Source of the DNA: DSWT01 sp035415725
GTDB lineage: Bacteria; Chloroflexota; Anaerolineae; B4-G1; SLSP01
DNA length: 29,396 nucleotides
Direction of reading: 5' to 3'
Assembly (NCBI GenBank): GCA_035415725.1
Contig: DAOOGN010000053.1
Location: 1-29,396, forward strand
In this document: positions 8,129-16,068 of the stretch, in pieces
Layout of the letters: the number at the start of each line of letters is the position of its first letter
Position numbering within the stretch: the first letter of the stretch is position 1
The notes under the pieces: model-generated
What the model was told of the DNA's origin: nothing
What the model saw: only the letters and a program-made list of their open reading frames with translations
Databases searched by the model: none
Position numbers and translations under genes: made by a program

Positions 8129-8884
8129 GTGGTCACGTTTGCTTTGGCAGTGAACCGGGTTTCCCTGGATGCGGAAGCGAATCTGAATGTGATGGTGCGG
8201 ATGGCGCAGACAGCGGCGGATGGCGGTGCTGACGTTATACTTTTCCCGGAAGCAGCGCTGACCGGATTGATCAACAACGACGATCCTACGCACGATTGGC
8301 CGCTCGGGCAGCCGGTCCCCGGCCCGGCAACGGAAGTGTTCGCTGCCGTGGCACGGGCGCGCCAGGTGTGGCTCGGTTTTGGGCTACTGGAACGCGATGG
8401 CGCGCGGTTGTACGACACGGCGGTGCTGCTGTCGCCCACAGGTGAGATTGCGCTCAAGTACCGACGTATCAGTCCCGGCTGGCACGGACGGCGCGCCGAT
8501 CCGGCGGTGTATGCGCACGGGATCGACATCTCCGCAGTGCAGACGCCGTGGGGAAAGGCTGCGTTTTTATTATGCGGCGATCTCTTCGACGATAATCTTG
8601 TGCAACAGGTGCGGATGCTGGAACTGGATTGGCTGCTGTTCCCTTTTGCACGCGGCTTTGACGATGGAACTTGGGATCAGGCACGGTGGGAGCACTATGA
8701 ACTGCACAAATATGCTGCGCGCGTCCGCGTGACAGGTGTAACGATGCTGTTGGTGAATTATCTCTGCGGAGACGATCTGCGAGACGATGGCACGTTTGGC
8801 GGCGCATGGGTGATCTCCGGCATTGGCGAAGTTTTGGCGCAGCAGCCATTGGGACAGGACGGCCTGCTGCTGGTGACGCTGTAG
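8129..8884 (+). CDS. Carbon-nitrogen hydrolase (nitrilase superfamily)
   Basis: A 251-residue cytoplasmic hydrolase with the Glu-Lys-Cys triad of the nitrilase/amidase superfamily: E41 in FPEAALTG, K110 in LKYRRI and C149 in LLCGDLFDD. Members hydrolyse amide or nitrile C-N bonds; the length fits single-domain aliphatic-amidase or omega-amidase-like branches. The substrate cannot be read from the sequence. It starts at GTG, with a G-rich site (GAGGTGGGG) just before. The next gene begins 26 bases after its stop, so the two are probably one transcript. Confidence 0.88.
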   Translation: MVTFALAVNRVSLDAEANLNVMVRMAQTAADGGADVILFPEAALTGLINNDDPTHDWPLGQPVPGPATEVFAAVARARQVWLGFGLLERDGARLYDTAVLLSPTGEIALKYRRISPGWHGRRADPAVYAHGIDISAVQTPWGKAAFLLCGDLFDDNLVQQVRMLELDWLLFPFARGFDDGTWDQARWEHYELHKYAARVRVTGVTMLLVNYLCGDDLRDDGTFGGAWVISGIGEVLAQQPLGQDGLLLVTL

Positions 8885-8910
8885 CCATCTGTTGGTGATG
8901 GAATGACACT

Positions 8911-9543
8911 TTGATCAAGTATCTGATTTGGGACGCCGGCGGCACGCTGTTCGATACGTACCCCGCGGTGGTGGAGGCGTGCCACGCGGCGTTGAGCGGC
9001 TTCGGTAAGGAAGCCCCATCGGCGTGGGTGATGGCGCTCTGCAAGCAGACCACATCTTATGGCATTCACACCCTGGCGAATACGTTTGCCCTGGATGAGG
9101 AGACCTTTCAACAGCATTTCAAGCGCTCGTATGCGGACATCGGCGAACAGTACCAGCCGCCGTTCCCCGGCGTGAAGGAGGTCTGCCGCTACATCTGCGA
9201 GATCGGTGGGCAGAATTTCATCGTGACGCACCGTTCGCGGGCTTCATTGCAGGCACTTTTGGAAGCTCATGGGATGGCGCGCTACTTCACTGACTTCATT
9301 GCCAGGGAAGATCCATACCCGCGCAAACCTGATCCCGCCGCGATTGAAGCCCTGATTGCGCGGTATACGCTCGACCGCAGCCAGTGTCTTCTCATTGGCG
9401 ACCGCGACCTGGACATCGTCGCCGGAAAGCGCGCCGGCATCCGCACATGTTTCTTCGGCAGTGAGCCGCACGATTCGCAGCCGGATTGGCACATCACGGA
9501 TTATGCGACGCTCCTGCGTTGGTTGGAGGCTGAGAACGCCTGA
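8911..9543 (+). CDS. HAD-superfamily hydrolase (phosphatase-like)
   Basis: A 210-residue protein with HAD motifs: motif I WDAGGTLFDT with nucleophile D8, motif II IVTH, a motif III Lys in PRKPDP, and motif IV GDRDLD. An alpha-helical cap lies between motifs I and II as in phosphoglycolate-phosphatase-like enzymes. The usual second Asp of motif I (DxD) is replaced by Gly (D-A-G), removing the general acid of typical phosphatases; phosphonatases have Ala at this site. It may be a slow phosphatase, have a changed chemistry, or be regulatory. The start is TTG; no ATG is available near it in this frame. Confidence 0.85.
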   Translation: MIKYLIWDAGGTLFDTYPAVVEACHAALSGFGKEAPSAWVMALCKQTTSYGIHTLANTFALDEETFQQHFKRSYADIGEQYQPPFPGVKEVCRYICEIGGQNFIVTHRSRASLQALLEAHGMARYFTDFIAREDPYPRKPDPAAIEALIARYTLDRSQCLLIGDRDLDIVAGKRAGIRTCFFGSEPHDSQPDWHITDYATLLRWLEAENA

Positions 9544-9580
9544 GGCTGCATGAAGCCATCACACTCACACGTTTTTCCGG

Positions 9581-9586
9581 TATAAT
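9581..9586 (+). promoter_or_regulatory. Candidate -10 box for the DUF2156 gene
   Basis: TATAAT lies 45 bases upstream of the ATG at 9631 in an otherwise non-coding 87-base gap. The -35 region is not clear. A strong AGGAGG ribosome binding site follows at 9613-9618. Confidence 0.4.
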
Positions 9587-9630
9587 AGCCGCCATGGTAT
9601 GCAACGACTTTTAGGAGGCAAAATCATTTT

Positions 9631-10542
9631 ATGACGACATACCCAACTTTCCCGGATTTCAAGCCACTCGCTCTTGAGGACCGCGATACTTTGCACCGGC
9701 GATTGTGGCAGTATCAGCCTGAGACTTCCGAATTGACATTCATCAACTTGTTTATCTGGCGTGAGTATTACAACTTCCAATGGTCGCTGGATGGAGATTG
9801 CTTGCTCATCGTCGCCGCTTGCAAGGAGGCCCCCTTTGCGCTTCAGCCGATTGGACCAGCGCCGCGTCGCACTGCGGTACGTGACGTGCTGGACTGGCTG
9901 CGCGACGTGCGGGGCGTGACGGTGCCGTCTATGGAGCGCGCCGACCGGCGTTTAGCCGACGAGTTACAGGACTGTCATGAATTTGTGGTTGAACCGGTGC
10001 GCGCGCATTTCGATTACGTGTATCGCAGTGAAGACCTGGGGTCATTGGAGGGGCGTAAATATAGCAAGAAACGCAATCACATCAATCAATTTTTGCACAC
10101 TTATGCCTATACTTACACACCGATCACGCCTTCACTGACCGCTGACTGTCTGGCGTTGGCGGAAGTGTGGTGCGAGCAGCGATTGTGCGAGGATGACATC
10201 AGCCTGCTCCATGAGTTTCGCGGCATCCGCGATGCGTTGAACCATTTCGCTCCATTGCAACTGGAGGGTGGCGCTATCCTTATTGATGGGAAAGTGCAGG
10301 CGTTCGCCTTGGGCGAGATGCTGAATGCAACCACGGCGGTCGTCCACATCGAAAAAGCGAACCCGGCATTCAAAGGTATCTATCCGCTGATCACCCAGCA
10401 GTTCTCGGCGCAGCGCTGGCAGGGCAAGGTGGCATACATCAACCGCGAGCAAGACCTGGGCGACCCCGGCCTGCGGCAGGCGAAGGAATCTTACTACCCG
10501 GATCACCTGGTGGAGAAATTCAGTGTACGTTTTGCGTCCTAG
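9631..10542 (+). CDS. DUF2156 protein (MprF C-terminal domain-like aminoacyltransferase fold)
   Basis: A 303-residue soluble protein resembling the DUF2156/COG4866 family, which shares a double-GNAT fold with the catalytic part of phosphatidylglycerol lysyltransferase (MprF). Family-like segments are GRKYSKKRNHINQF in the middle, then a central A-F-A-L-G-E-M-L-N strand, VVHIEKANPAFKGIYPLITQQF, and the signature end N-R-E-Q-D-L-G-D-P-G-L-R-Q-A-K-E-S-Y-Y-P. It lacks the membrane-spanning flippase part of MprF. Its acceptor substrate is not known; aminoacyl-tRNA-dependent transfer is possible but only inferred. AGGAGG sits 12 bases before the ATG. Confidence 0.85.
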   Translation: MTTYPTFPDFKPLALEDRDTLHRRLWQYQPETSELTFINLFIWREYYNFQWSLDGDCLLIVAACKEAPFALQPIGPAPRRTAVRDVLDWLRDVRGVTVPSMERADRRLADELQDCHEFVVEPVRAHFDYVYRSEDLGSLEGRKYSKKRNHINQFLHTYAYTYTPITPSLTADCLALAEVWCEQRLCEDDISLLHEFRGIRDALNHFAPLQLEGGAILIDGKVQAFALGEMLNATTAVVHIEKANPAFKGIYPLITQQFSAQRWQGKVAYINREQDLGDPGLRQAKESYYPDHLVEKFSVRFAS

Positions 10543-10601
10543 CGACTTCAGTCACTTGTCGTCACGACGCCGGATATGCGGGTGCGGAGTACATTAAAAA
10601 C

Positions 10602-12407
10602 GTGGACTCGCGCTTACTGGATGTCTTACAACTGGTCGATGACGGGCAACGAGAGACCGCTTTATTGCGTCTGCGGTCCTATCTACAGGCGTACCCTGAG
10701 GATGCCGATGCCTGGGTGGTGCTCAGTGGATTAGCCCCGAACCGTAAGATGGCGCTATCGGCCTTGCGACGTGCGGTGCAGGTGGCACCGGAGAACAAGC
10801 TGGCGCACGATGCCTTAGCGGCTTTGGAGACACAGGTCGCTGCGCCGTCTGCACCCCCTTCCTCACCTCCGCACCTCGTTGTGGAGGAGATGACGGCGGA
10901 ATTCCCCGACGTTGCGGCTGTCTCTGAGACGCCGCTGTCTGAAACGGCAGTGGCAACTTCCGTCAAACCCTCAGAGGCTGGCCCCTTTGAACCGCTCGCC
11001 GTGGACAGCGCAGAAGAAACCGCCGAGGCTGAACCCGCCCGCGAGGGGGAATTGCAGATCATACGGGATGCGCGGGCGGTTGTATGGCCGTTTGTCGCGC
11101 ATGGGGAAAAACCGCGTCCTTTGGGGGCACTGCTGGACGAAAACCGGCTCACACGGCAGGATTTGTTGTGGGCCGCGAAGGAAGCACGCCATGAGGATAT
11201 TCGCCAGGCATCGCAGGTGATTCTGGAGACCATGCACCGTCTGGCGGATGTAACAATGACCCCGGAGGATGCGCGTCTGATTGCCTGGCCTTTTCGACGC
11301 TTGAATCGTCCGTTAGGCCAACTGGTGGACGCGGGCACGGTGCAGGTGAAGGACTTGCGCCGCGCCGCCTGGTATGCGAAGGATGCACGACTGCGTGAAG
11401 CCGCGCGCATGATGTTGCCGATTGCCTTGGAGCGGCGTGAGGCGGTGCGACGCAAACGCGCCGCCCAGAAAGAGCAGCAGCAGACGCCGTCTGAGGCAAC
11501 GCCCCAGAACACGTCGGTGCGGCCGCCGGCGTCTGCCGCACCCGGCGGAAAGGCAGCGCAACCCGAGCACGCCCGCCCGCAAGTCCGCACTCCCGAAAAT
11601 TCCACCGGCCGGGTTAACGCTGTTTCGGATGAGCATCTGTCGCACCCCATGGTGGTGATCCAGGGGGCCGATTACCTGGTCAATGAAGTACAGCGCCGTT
11701 ACCGCCAGAGCGCTTTGGTCGCCGCGCTCATCATGCTTTTGATGCTGGCCGGATTGTTTGTCGTGGTGGCTATCATGGTGACAGCGTTTGTCCACCACGA
11801 GGCTCCCGCCGTGTGGCTCTGGCCGCTGCTGATGGTGTTGTTCTTGCCACTCTTTGGGTTGAGCGATCGCTTTGTGGAATTGTGGCAGGAAGGGCAGAAC
11901 TTCCGCCGGGGACAGCTTGGGGAGAGCCAGGTCGCCCGCCAATTGCGGCAGGGTCTCGGCGGCGATTGGACGTTGTTTCGCAACGTGAAACTGCCGGGCA
12001 GCAACGTGGACATCGATATGGTGTTGTTGGGGCCGCCGGGTGTTTTTGCCTTGGAAGTGAAAGCGTATACAGGCCATTATCGCTACGCCAGACAATACTT
12101 CTATCGGCGCGCGATGATGGGCTGGCGCCGGATGCAACATAATCCCGGCAAACAGGCGCGGGCTGCCGCAAAATTGTTGCACGACTATATCACGGATACG
12201 TTGAACGACGATGTATGGGTCGAGCCACGCCTGGTGTGGGGTGGACCGGGCCAATTGACATTACAAGAGCCTGAAGTCTACGTCTGGTTCCTCGAAAAAC
12301 TGGATCAGGAAACCGAGCGCCTGCGCGCACTGCCTCCAAAGCTATCGACTGAAAAACGCGCCGCCCTCTCCGGCCTGTTGCGCGGCCTGTGCAGCACCTT
12401 GAGATAA
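10602..12407 (+). CDS. Membrane protein with TPR-like N-terminus, duplicated domain and NERD nuclease-related domain
   Basis: A 601-residue protein in four parts. Residues 1-80 form TPR-like helices. Residues 155-210 and 221-276 are two copies of one ~55-residue unit (DAR.(V/I).WPF, RPLG.L, DL..AA..A, RQA/REA). A Pro/Gln-rich linker follows. Two transmembrane helices lie near 371-397 and 403-421. The C-terminus is a NERD domain (433-540) with GESQVARQL and VDIDMVLLGPPGVFALEVKA, where D472, E485 and K487 could form a PD-(D/E)xK-type site. NERD domains are nuclease-related, but their targets are mostly unknown. The start is GTG with a weak upstream site, so the exact N-terminus is less certain. 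Confidence 0.82.
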   Translation: MDSRLLDVLQLVDDGQRETALLRLRSYLQAYPEDADAWVVLSGLAPNRKMALSALRRAVQVAPENKLAHDALAALETQVAAPSAPPSSPPHLVVEEMTAEFPDVAAVSETPLSETAVATSVKPSEAGPFEPLAVDSAEETAEAEPAREGELQIIRDARAVVWPFVAHGEKPRPLGALLDENRLTRQDLLWAAKEARHEDIRQASQVILETMHRLADVTMTPEDARLIAWPFRRLNRPLGQLVDAGTVQVKDLRRAAWYAKDARLREAARMMLPIALERREAVRRKRAAQKEQQQTPSEATPQNTSVRPPASAAPGGKAAQPEHARPQVRTPENSTGRVNAVSDEHLSHPMVVIQGADYLVNEVQRRYRQSALVAALIMLLMLAGLFVVVAIMVTAFVHHEAPAVWLWPLLMVLFLPLFGLSDRFVELWQEGQNFRRGQLGESQVARQLRQGLGGDWTLFRNVKLPGSNVDIDMVLLGPPGVFALEVKAYTGHYRYARQYFYRRAMMGWRRMQHNPGKQARAAAKLLHDYITDTLNDDVWVEPRLVWGGPGQLTLQEPEVYVWFLEKLDQETERLRALPPKLSTEKRAALSGLLRGLCSTLR

Positions 12408-12409
12408 AG

Positions 12410-12450
12410 CGAATCGGCGAATGGAAGAATCGGCGAATGAAAGAATGAGG
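12410..12450. repeat. Phrase repeat (GAATCGGCGAAT units)
   Basis: GCGAATCGGCGAATGGAAG is followed by a near copy, AATCGGCGAATGAAAGAATG. This is the reverse-complement sense of the ATTCGCTGATTC/ATTCGCCGATTC phrases elsewhere in the window. It fills the space between the NERD gene and the four-helix-bundle gene. Confidence 0.55.
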
Positions 12451-12456
12451 TGAGAG

Positions 12457-12843
12457 ATGGAGTATGCGGACTGGGAGAAAACTGTTCACGATAGGATTAA
12501 AAAGGAATCTATCTGACAATTTTTCGGGTATCGCAAGGCGTTGTTTGCCTATGAGCTTGTATGGCAAGACTGTGATAGTTTGACTCTCGATGCGCGTGGG
12601 AAAGCCATCGCCGAGCCATTGATCCGCAGCGCAGGCTCTATTTGCGCTAATCTGGAAGAAGGACATGGGCGAGGATATGGCAAACAGCGTGATTGGTTCT
12701 TCAGAGTTGCCATTGGTTCAGCGCGAGAAAGTAAGGGGTGGTATTGGCGTGCTAAACATTCGCTGGCAAAGGATGTTCTGGATCAGCGATTGGCTTTATT
12801 CGATGAAGTGCTTGCGCTCCTCGTCACCGAACTCCAACGCTAA
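12457..12843 (+). pseudogene. Four-helix-bundle protein (TIGR02436-like), interrupted by TGA
   Basis: From ATG at 12457, preceded by GAGGTGAG, the frame reads MEYADWEKTVHDRIKKESI, meets TGA at 12514-12516, then continues QFFGYRKALFAYELVWQDC and on to LIRSAGSICANLEEGHGRGYGK, GSARESKGWYWRAKH and the stop at 12843. The conserved (G/S)xx(A/S)N(L/I)xEGxxR core identifies the four-helix-bundle family first described from 23S rRNA intervening sequences. The intact length would be about 128 residues, normal for this subgroup. A single TGG-to-TGA change would explain the break. A shorter product from TTG at 12541 would lack helix 1. Other genes here use TGA as a stop, so recoding is unlikely. Confidence 0.75.
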
Positions 12844-12859
12844 CAGTCCCACTGACACT

Positions 12860-14488
12860 TCATTCGCTGATTCTCTCTTCACTGATTCTCCGTATCGCCG
12901 CCTCGACAAATCCCCGGAAGAGCGGATGAGGGCGTTGCAGGCGTGTTTTGAACTCTGGATGGAACTGACAACCCAACATCCACGGGTGATCGCGCAATTC
13001 GGCGATTTCCACCAGTCGGTTATCGGGCGACAGGCCGCTGAAGACCATCCCCGCCTGGCCCAGAATCTCGCGGTAAGCGTTGTTGAATTCAAAGCGATGG
13101 CGGTGCCGTTCGTAAACCTCATCGACGCCATACGCGGCGTGCGCTTTGGTCCCCGGCTGCAATTCGCACGGATACCGTCCTAGCCGCATCGTGCCGCCCA
13201 TATCCAGCAGATCCTCCTGATTCGGCATCAGGGCGATGACGGGATGCTGCGTTTTGTGCTCGAACTCCGTGCTGTTCACATCGTTGGTTTGGAGCACATG
13301 ACGGGCAAGCTCAATGCACATCACCTGCATCCCCAGACACAATCCCAGGTACGGAATCTGATGCTCACGGGCGATTTTCGCCGCCAGAATCTTCCCCTCG
13401 ACGCCCCGCGATCCAAATCCACCGGGCACCACAATCCCATCAGCTTGCAGAAGCCGTTCGATATTTTCGCCGTGTTCCAACGTCTCGCTGTGAATCCAGT
13501 CAATGTCCACCGCATAGCCGTGATACAGCCCGGCGTGGATCAGCGCCTCACGGACACTGATATAGGCGTCGTGGAGTTCGACATACTTGCCCACCAGAGC
13601 GATGCGTACCGCCGGTTTCTCGCGTTTAAGGCGCGCGATAGCGTCCTGCCAGTCGCGTAAATCCGGCGGCTGCGCCTTGTCGTGCAGGTGCAGCATATTG
13701 ACAACGAGGTCGCCCAGGCCGGCTTCTTCCAGCAGTAGTGGAATCTCGTAAATGCTCTCGACCGTCATCAAAGGAATGACGGCCTCGCGCTCGACGTCGC
13801 AGAAGAGCGCGACTTTGGCGCGGGTGTTGCCATCGATAGGGAAGTCTGCCCGCAACGCAATGATGTCCGGCTGGATGCCCATCCCACGCAGTTCGCGGAC
13901 GCTGTGCTGGGTGGGCTTGGTCTTCAACTCCCCGCTGGCGCTGAGGTAGGGGAGCAACGTCACATGGACGTAGAGCACGTTGTCACGGCCCACATCTTTG
14001 CGCATCTGGCGGATGGCTTCCAGATACGGTTGACCTTCGATGTCGCCCACCGTGCCGCCGATTTCCACCAGCGCCACGTCGGCCTTCAGCTCCTGCGCTG
14101 CACGGACGATGCGCCGTTTGATCTCATTGGTGACGTGCGGCACAACCTGAATCGTGCCGCCCAAAAAGTCGCCACGCCGCTCGCGCGCGATGACTTCGCT
14201 GTAGACCTGCCCGGTGGTGACGTTGTTGAGCTTGCCCAGATTATCGTCGATGAAGCGCTCGTAGTGCCCCAGGTCGAGGTCGGTTTCCGCGCCGTCTTCG
14301 GTGACGAAAACCTCGCCATGCTGATAGGGGGCCATCGTGCCGGGATCAACGTTCAGATAAGGATCCAATTTTTGGATGGAGACGTTCAGCCCCCGGGCTT
14401 TGAGGATACGGCCCAAAGATGCGGCCATGATGCCCTTCCCGAGAGAACTGACTACACCACCGGTCACAAAGATGTATTTTGTAGCCAT
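12860..14488 (-). CDS. pyrG: CTP synthase
   Basis: Makes CTP from UTP, ATP and glutamine, the last step of pyrimidine nucleotide synthesis. The 542-residue chain has the N-terminal synthetase domain (FVTGGVVSSLGKGI P-loop, LDPYLNVDPGTMAP, GGTVGDIEGQPY, Q-H-S-V-R-E-L-R) and a C-terminal class I glutamine amidotransferase with nucleophile C384 in GLCLGMQ and the His/Glu pair in QFHPEF. I start at ATG 14488 because GGAGGTGAG is well spaced from it; a GTG two codons earlier is too close to that site. The last residues (RRISEERISE) are encoded by an intergenic-type repeat phrase. A promoter is visible upstream, and the 3' end converges on the four-helix gene. Confidence 0.97.
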   Translation of the reverse strand: MATKYIFVTGGVVSSLGKGIMAASLGRILKARGLNVSIQKLDPYLNVDPGTMAPYQHGEVFVTEDGAETDLDLGHYERFIDDNLGKLNNVTTGQVYSEVIARERRGDFLGGTIQVVPHVTNEIKRRIVRAAQELKADVALVEIGGTVGDIEGQPYLEAIRQMRKDVGRDNVLYVHVTLLPYLSASGELKTKPTQHSVRELRGMGIQPDIIALRADFPIDGNTRAKVALFCDVEREAVIPLMTVESIYEIPLLLEEAGLGDLVVNMLHLHDKAQPPDLRDWQDAIARLKREKPAVRIALVGKYVELHDAYISVREALIHAGLYHGYAVDIDWIHSETLEHGENIERLLQADGIVVPGGFGSRGVEGKILAAKIAREHQIPYLGLCLGMQVMCIELARHVLQTNDVNSTEFEHKTQHPVIALMPNQEDLLDMGGTMRLGRYPCELQPGTKAHAAYGVDEVYERHRHRFEFNNAYREILGQAGMVFSGLSPDNRLVEIAELRDHPWMLGCQFHPEFKTRLQRPHPLFRGFVEAAIRRISEERISE

Positions 14489-14511
14489 ACTCACCTCCTC
14501 ACGGGATTTCT

Positions 14512-14539
14512 ATTGTACAGGGTTTTGCGGAAATGCCAA
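14512..14539 (-). promoter_or_regulatory. Promoter of pyrG
   Basis: Reading on the minus strand, TTGGCA (14534-14539) and TACAAT (14512-14517) are separated by 16 bases, a good match to a housekeeping sigma-factor promoter. The distance to the pyrG start at 14488 is short, leaving a leader of roughly 15-20 bases that includes the ribosome binding site. Confidence 0.6.
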
Positions 14540-14551
14540 CTGCGCGCTTTA

Positions 14552-14575
14552 AGTCAGATAGTCAGATAGTCAGAT
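14552..14575. repeat. Tandem AGTCAGAT repeat
   Basis: Three exact copies of the 8-base unit AGTCAGAT lie head to tail in the divergent pyrG/kinase spacer. The related phrase family, ACTATCCGACTAACG, fills 14653-14699 on the other side of the kinase promoter. Confidence 0.75.
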
Positions 14576-14626
14576 GGGCGAAGATTTGGTAGGTGTGGCG
14601 TTTATCAGTCGGACCGATCAGTTGTT

Positions 14627-14654
14627 TTGGTTTTTCGGTGAGGTGGATTATACT
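14627..14654 (+). promoter_or_regulatory. Candidate promoter of the glucokinase-like gene
   Basis: TTGGTT (14627-14632) and TATACT (14649-14654) are 16 bases apart. The downstream leader consists of the phrase repeat at 14653-14699, so transcripts would begin within repeat sequence. Confidence 0.45.
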
Positions 14655-14699
14655 ATCCGACTAACGACTAACGACTATCCGACCAACGACTATCCGACT
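14653..14699. repeat. Phrase repeat (CTATCCGACTAACGA units)
   Basis: The unit ACTATCCGACTAACG appears with variants: CTATCCGACTAACGACTAAC, then GACTATCCGACCAACGACT and ATCCGACT. The same words recur at 22965-22996 before the isomerase gene and, in the other orientation, at 23824-23850 after it. Confidence 0.65.
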
Positions 14700-14716
14700 G
14701 CTTGAGAGGTAAGACG

Positions 14717-15451
14717 ATGGAGATTCTGGGCATTGACATTGGTGGATCGGGCATCAAGGGCGCACCGGTTGAGACCGGCACAGGTACATTTTTGGCCGAG
14801 CGTCACCGAATTCCGACGCCGGAGGGGGCCAAACCCGACGAGGTGGCAAAAGTTGTCAGGAAGCTGACGAAGCATTTCGCGTGGGAAGGGGCGATTGGCT
14901 GCTGTTTCCCGGCGTCGATTCAACATGGCGTCGCGCGCACGGCGGCTAACGTGGATAAAAGCTGGATCGGAACGAACGTCGAACACCTTTTGGCCGCCGC
15001 CACGGGCTGTCCGGTGCGGGTGCTCAACGATGCGGACGCTGCCGGGCTGGCCGAGATGCGCTTCGGCGCGGGGAAGGGGGTCAGCGGCCTGGTGCTGATT
15101 GTCACGATTGGCACGGGGCTGGGCACGGCGCTTTTCATCGATGGCGTGCTCGTCCCCAATACCGAGTTGGGTCATATCGAGATGAACGGCAAGGACGCCG
15201 AGTTGCAGGCCTCCGATGCCGCTCGCAAGCGCGAGGATTTGTCGTGGGCGACGTGGGGCAAGCGCTTCGACCAGTATTTGCGCACGATGAAGGCGTTGCT
15301 CTGGCCTGATTTGATCATTCTCGGCGGTGGCACCAGCAAGAAACTGGATAAATTCGCGCGCTACCTCACCGTGGATACGCCCATCGTCCCGGCGGCAACG
15401 CTGAATGATGCCGGCATCATCGGCGCGGCGCTGGCGGCGGAAATGCTCTAA
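14717..15451 (+). CDS. ppgK: ROK-family sugar kinase, probable polyphosphate glucokinase
   Basis: A 244-residue kinase with the ASKHA phosphate-binding motif GIDIGGSGIKG near its start and catalytic Asp (about D105) in LNDADAAG. The overall sequence (DIGGSGIKGAPV, then R.PTPEGAKPDEV) is like bacterial polyphosphate-dependent glucokinases rather than ATP glucokinases or ROK repressors: there is no N-terminal HTH and no long zinc-binding loop. The expected reaction is glucose to glucose 6-phosphate using polyphosphate and/or ATP, in the cytoplasm. The ATG at 14717 follows GAGAGGT; an in-frame start 15 bases earlier is less likely. msrA follows after a 56-base gap. Confidence 0.85.
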   Translation: MEILGIDIGGSGIKGAPVETGTGTFLAERHRIPTPEGAKPDEVAKVVRKLTKHFAWEGAIGCCFPASIQHGVARTAANVDKSWIGTNVEHLLAAATGCPVRVLNDADAAGLAEMRFGAGKGVSGLVLIVTIGTGLGTALFIDGVLVPNTELGHIEMNGKDAELQASDAARKREDLSWATWGKRFDQYLRTMKALLWPDLIILGGGTSKKLDKFARYLTVDTPIVPAATLNDAGIIGAALAAEML

Positions 15452-15507
15452 TTCTTATGAAATTCATATTGCGCAGGTCGAAAACTTGGCTAGCAAGGGT
15501 GGTAAAT

Positions 15508-16059
15508 ATGATAGAAGCTGCGACAGTGGAGAGCGCCACGTTAGGCGGGGGATGCTTTTGGTGTTTGGAGGCCGTTTTCGACCAACTTCAGGGCGTGCTG
15601 CGCGTCGAATCCGGCTACGCCGGCGGGATGGTCCCGCATCCGACGTACGAGCAGGTCTGCGCCGGTACAACCGGGCACGCGGAGGTCGTGCAGATTACCT
15701 TCGATCCGCGCGCGATCACGTTTCGAGAACTTCTGGAAGTTTTCTTCGACATCCACGATCCAACGACGTTGAACCGGCAAGGAGGCGATGTAGGGACGCA
15801 GTATCGCTCGGCGATCTTCTATCACTCCGACGCGCAGAAGGCGACGGCGGAGGCGCTGATTGCGGAACTGGAAGCCGCGCATGTGTGGCAATCGCCGATT
15901 GTCACCGAAGTGATACCCTTTGAGGCATTCTATGAAGCGGAAGACTATCATCAGGAGTATTACCGACATAATCAGCAACAGCCGTATTGTCGCGCCGTCA
16001 TCGCGCCTAAGCTGGCGAAGTTTGAGCAGTATTACGTCACCCGGTTGAGAATGGTATAG
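15508..16059 (+). CDS. msrA: Peptide methionine-(S)-S-oxide reductase MsrA
   Basis: Reduces the S-epimer of methionine sulfoxide in oxidised proteins. The catalytic motif GGCFWC lies near the start (C16 with this start), followed by GYAGG, P.YEQVC.G.TGHAEVVQI, FFDIHDPTTLNRQGGDVGTQYRS and YHQEYY, all typical. I prefer ATG at 15508, giving 183 residues; an earlier in-frame ATG at 15457 would add 17 residues with no family counterpart. GGGTGG precedes the chosen start. msrB begins nine bases after the stop, so the two reductases are co-expressed. Confidence 0.95.
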   Translation: MIEAATVESATLGGGCFWCLEAVFDQLQGVLRVESGYAGGMVPHPTYEQVCAGTTGHAEVVQITFDPRAITFRELLEVFFDIHDPTTLNRQGGDVGTQYRSAIFYHSDAQKATAEALIAELEAAHVWQSPIVTEVIPFEAFYEAEDYHQEYYRHNQQQPYCRAVIAPKLAKFEQYYVTRLRMV

Positions 16060-16068
16060 GGAGGGGGT

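Noticed and set aside
12514..12516. Genome-wide TGA recoding to Trp
   Set aside because: Several intact genes in the window (for example the gene ending at 892) use TGA as their stop.
14552..14575. CRISPR array
   Set aside because: The 8-base units are directly adjacent with no spacers, and no cas genes are present.
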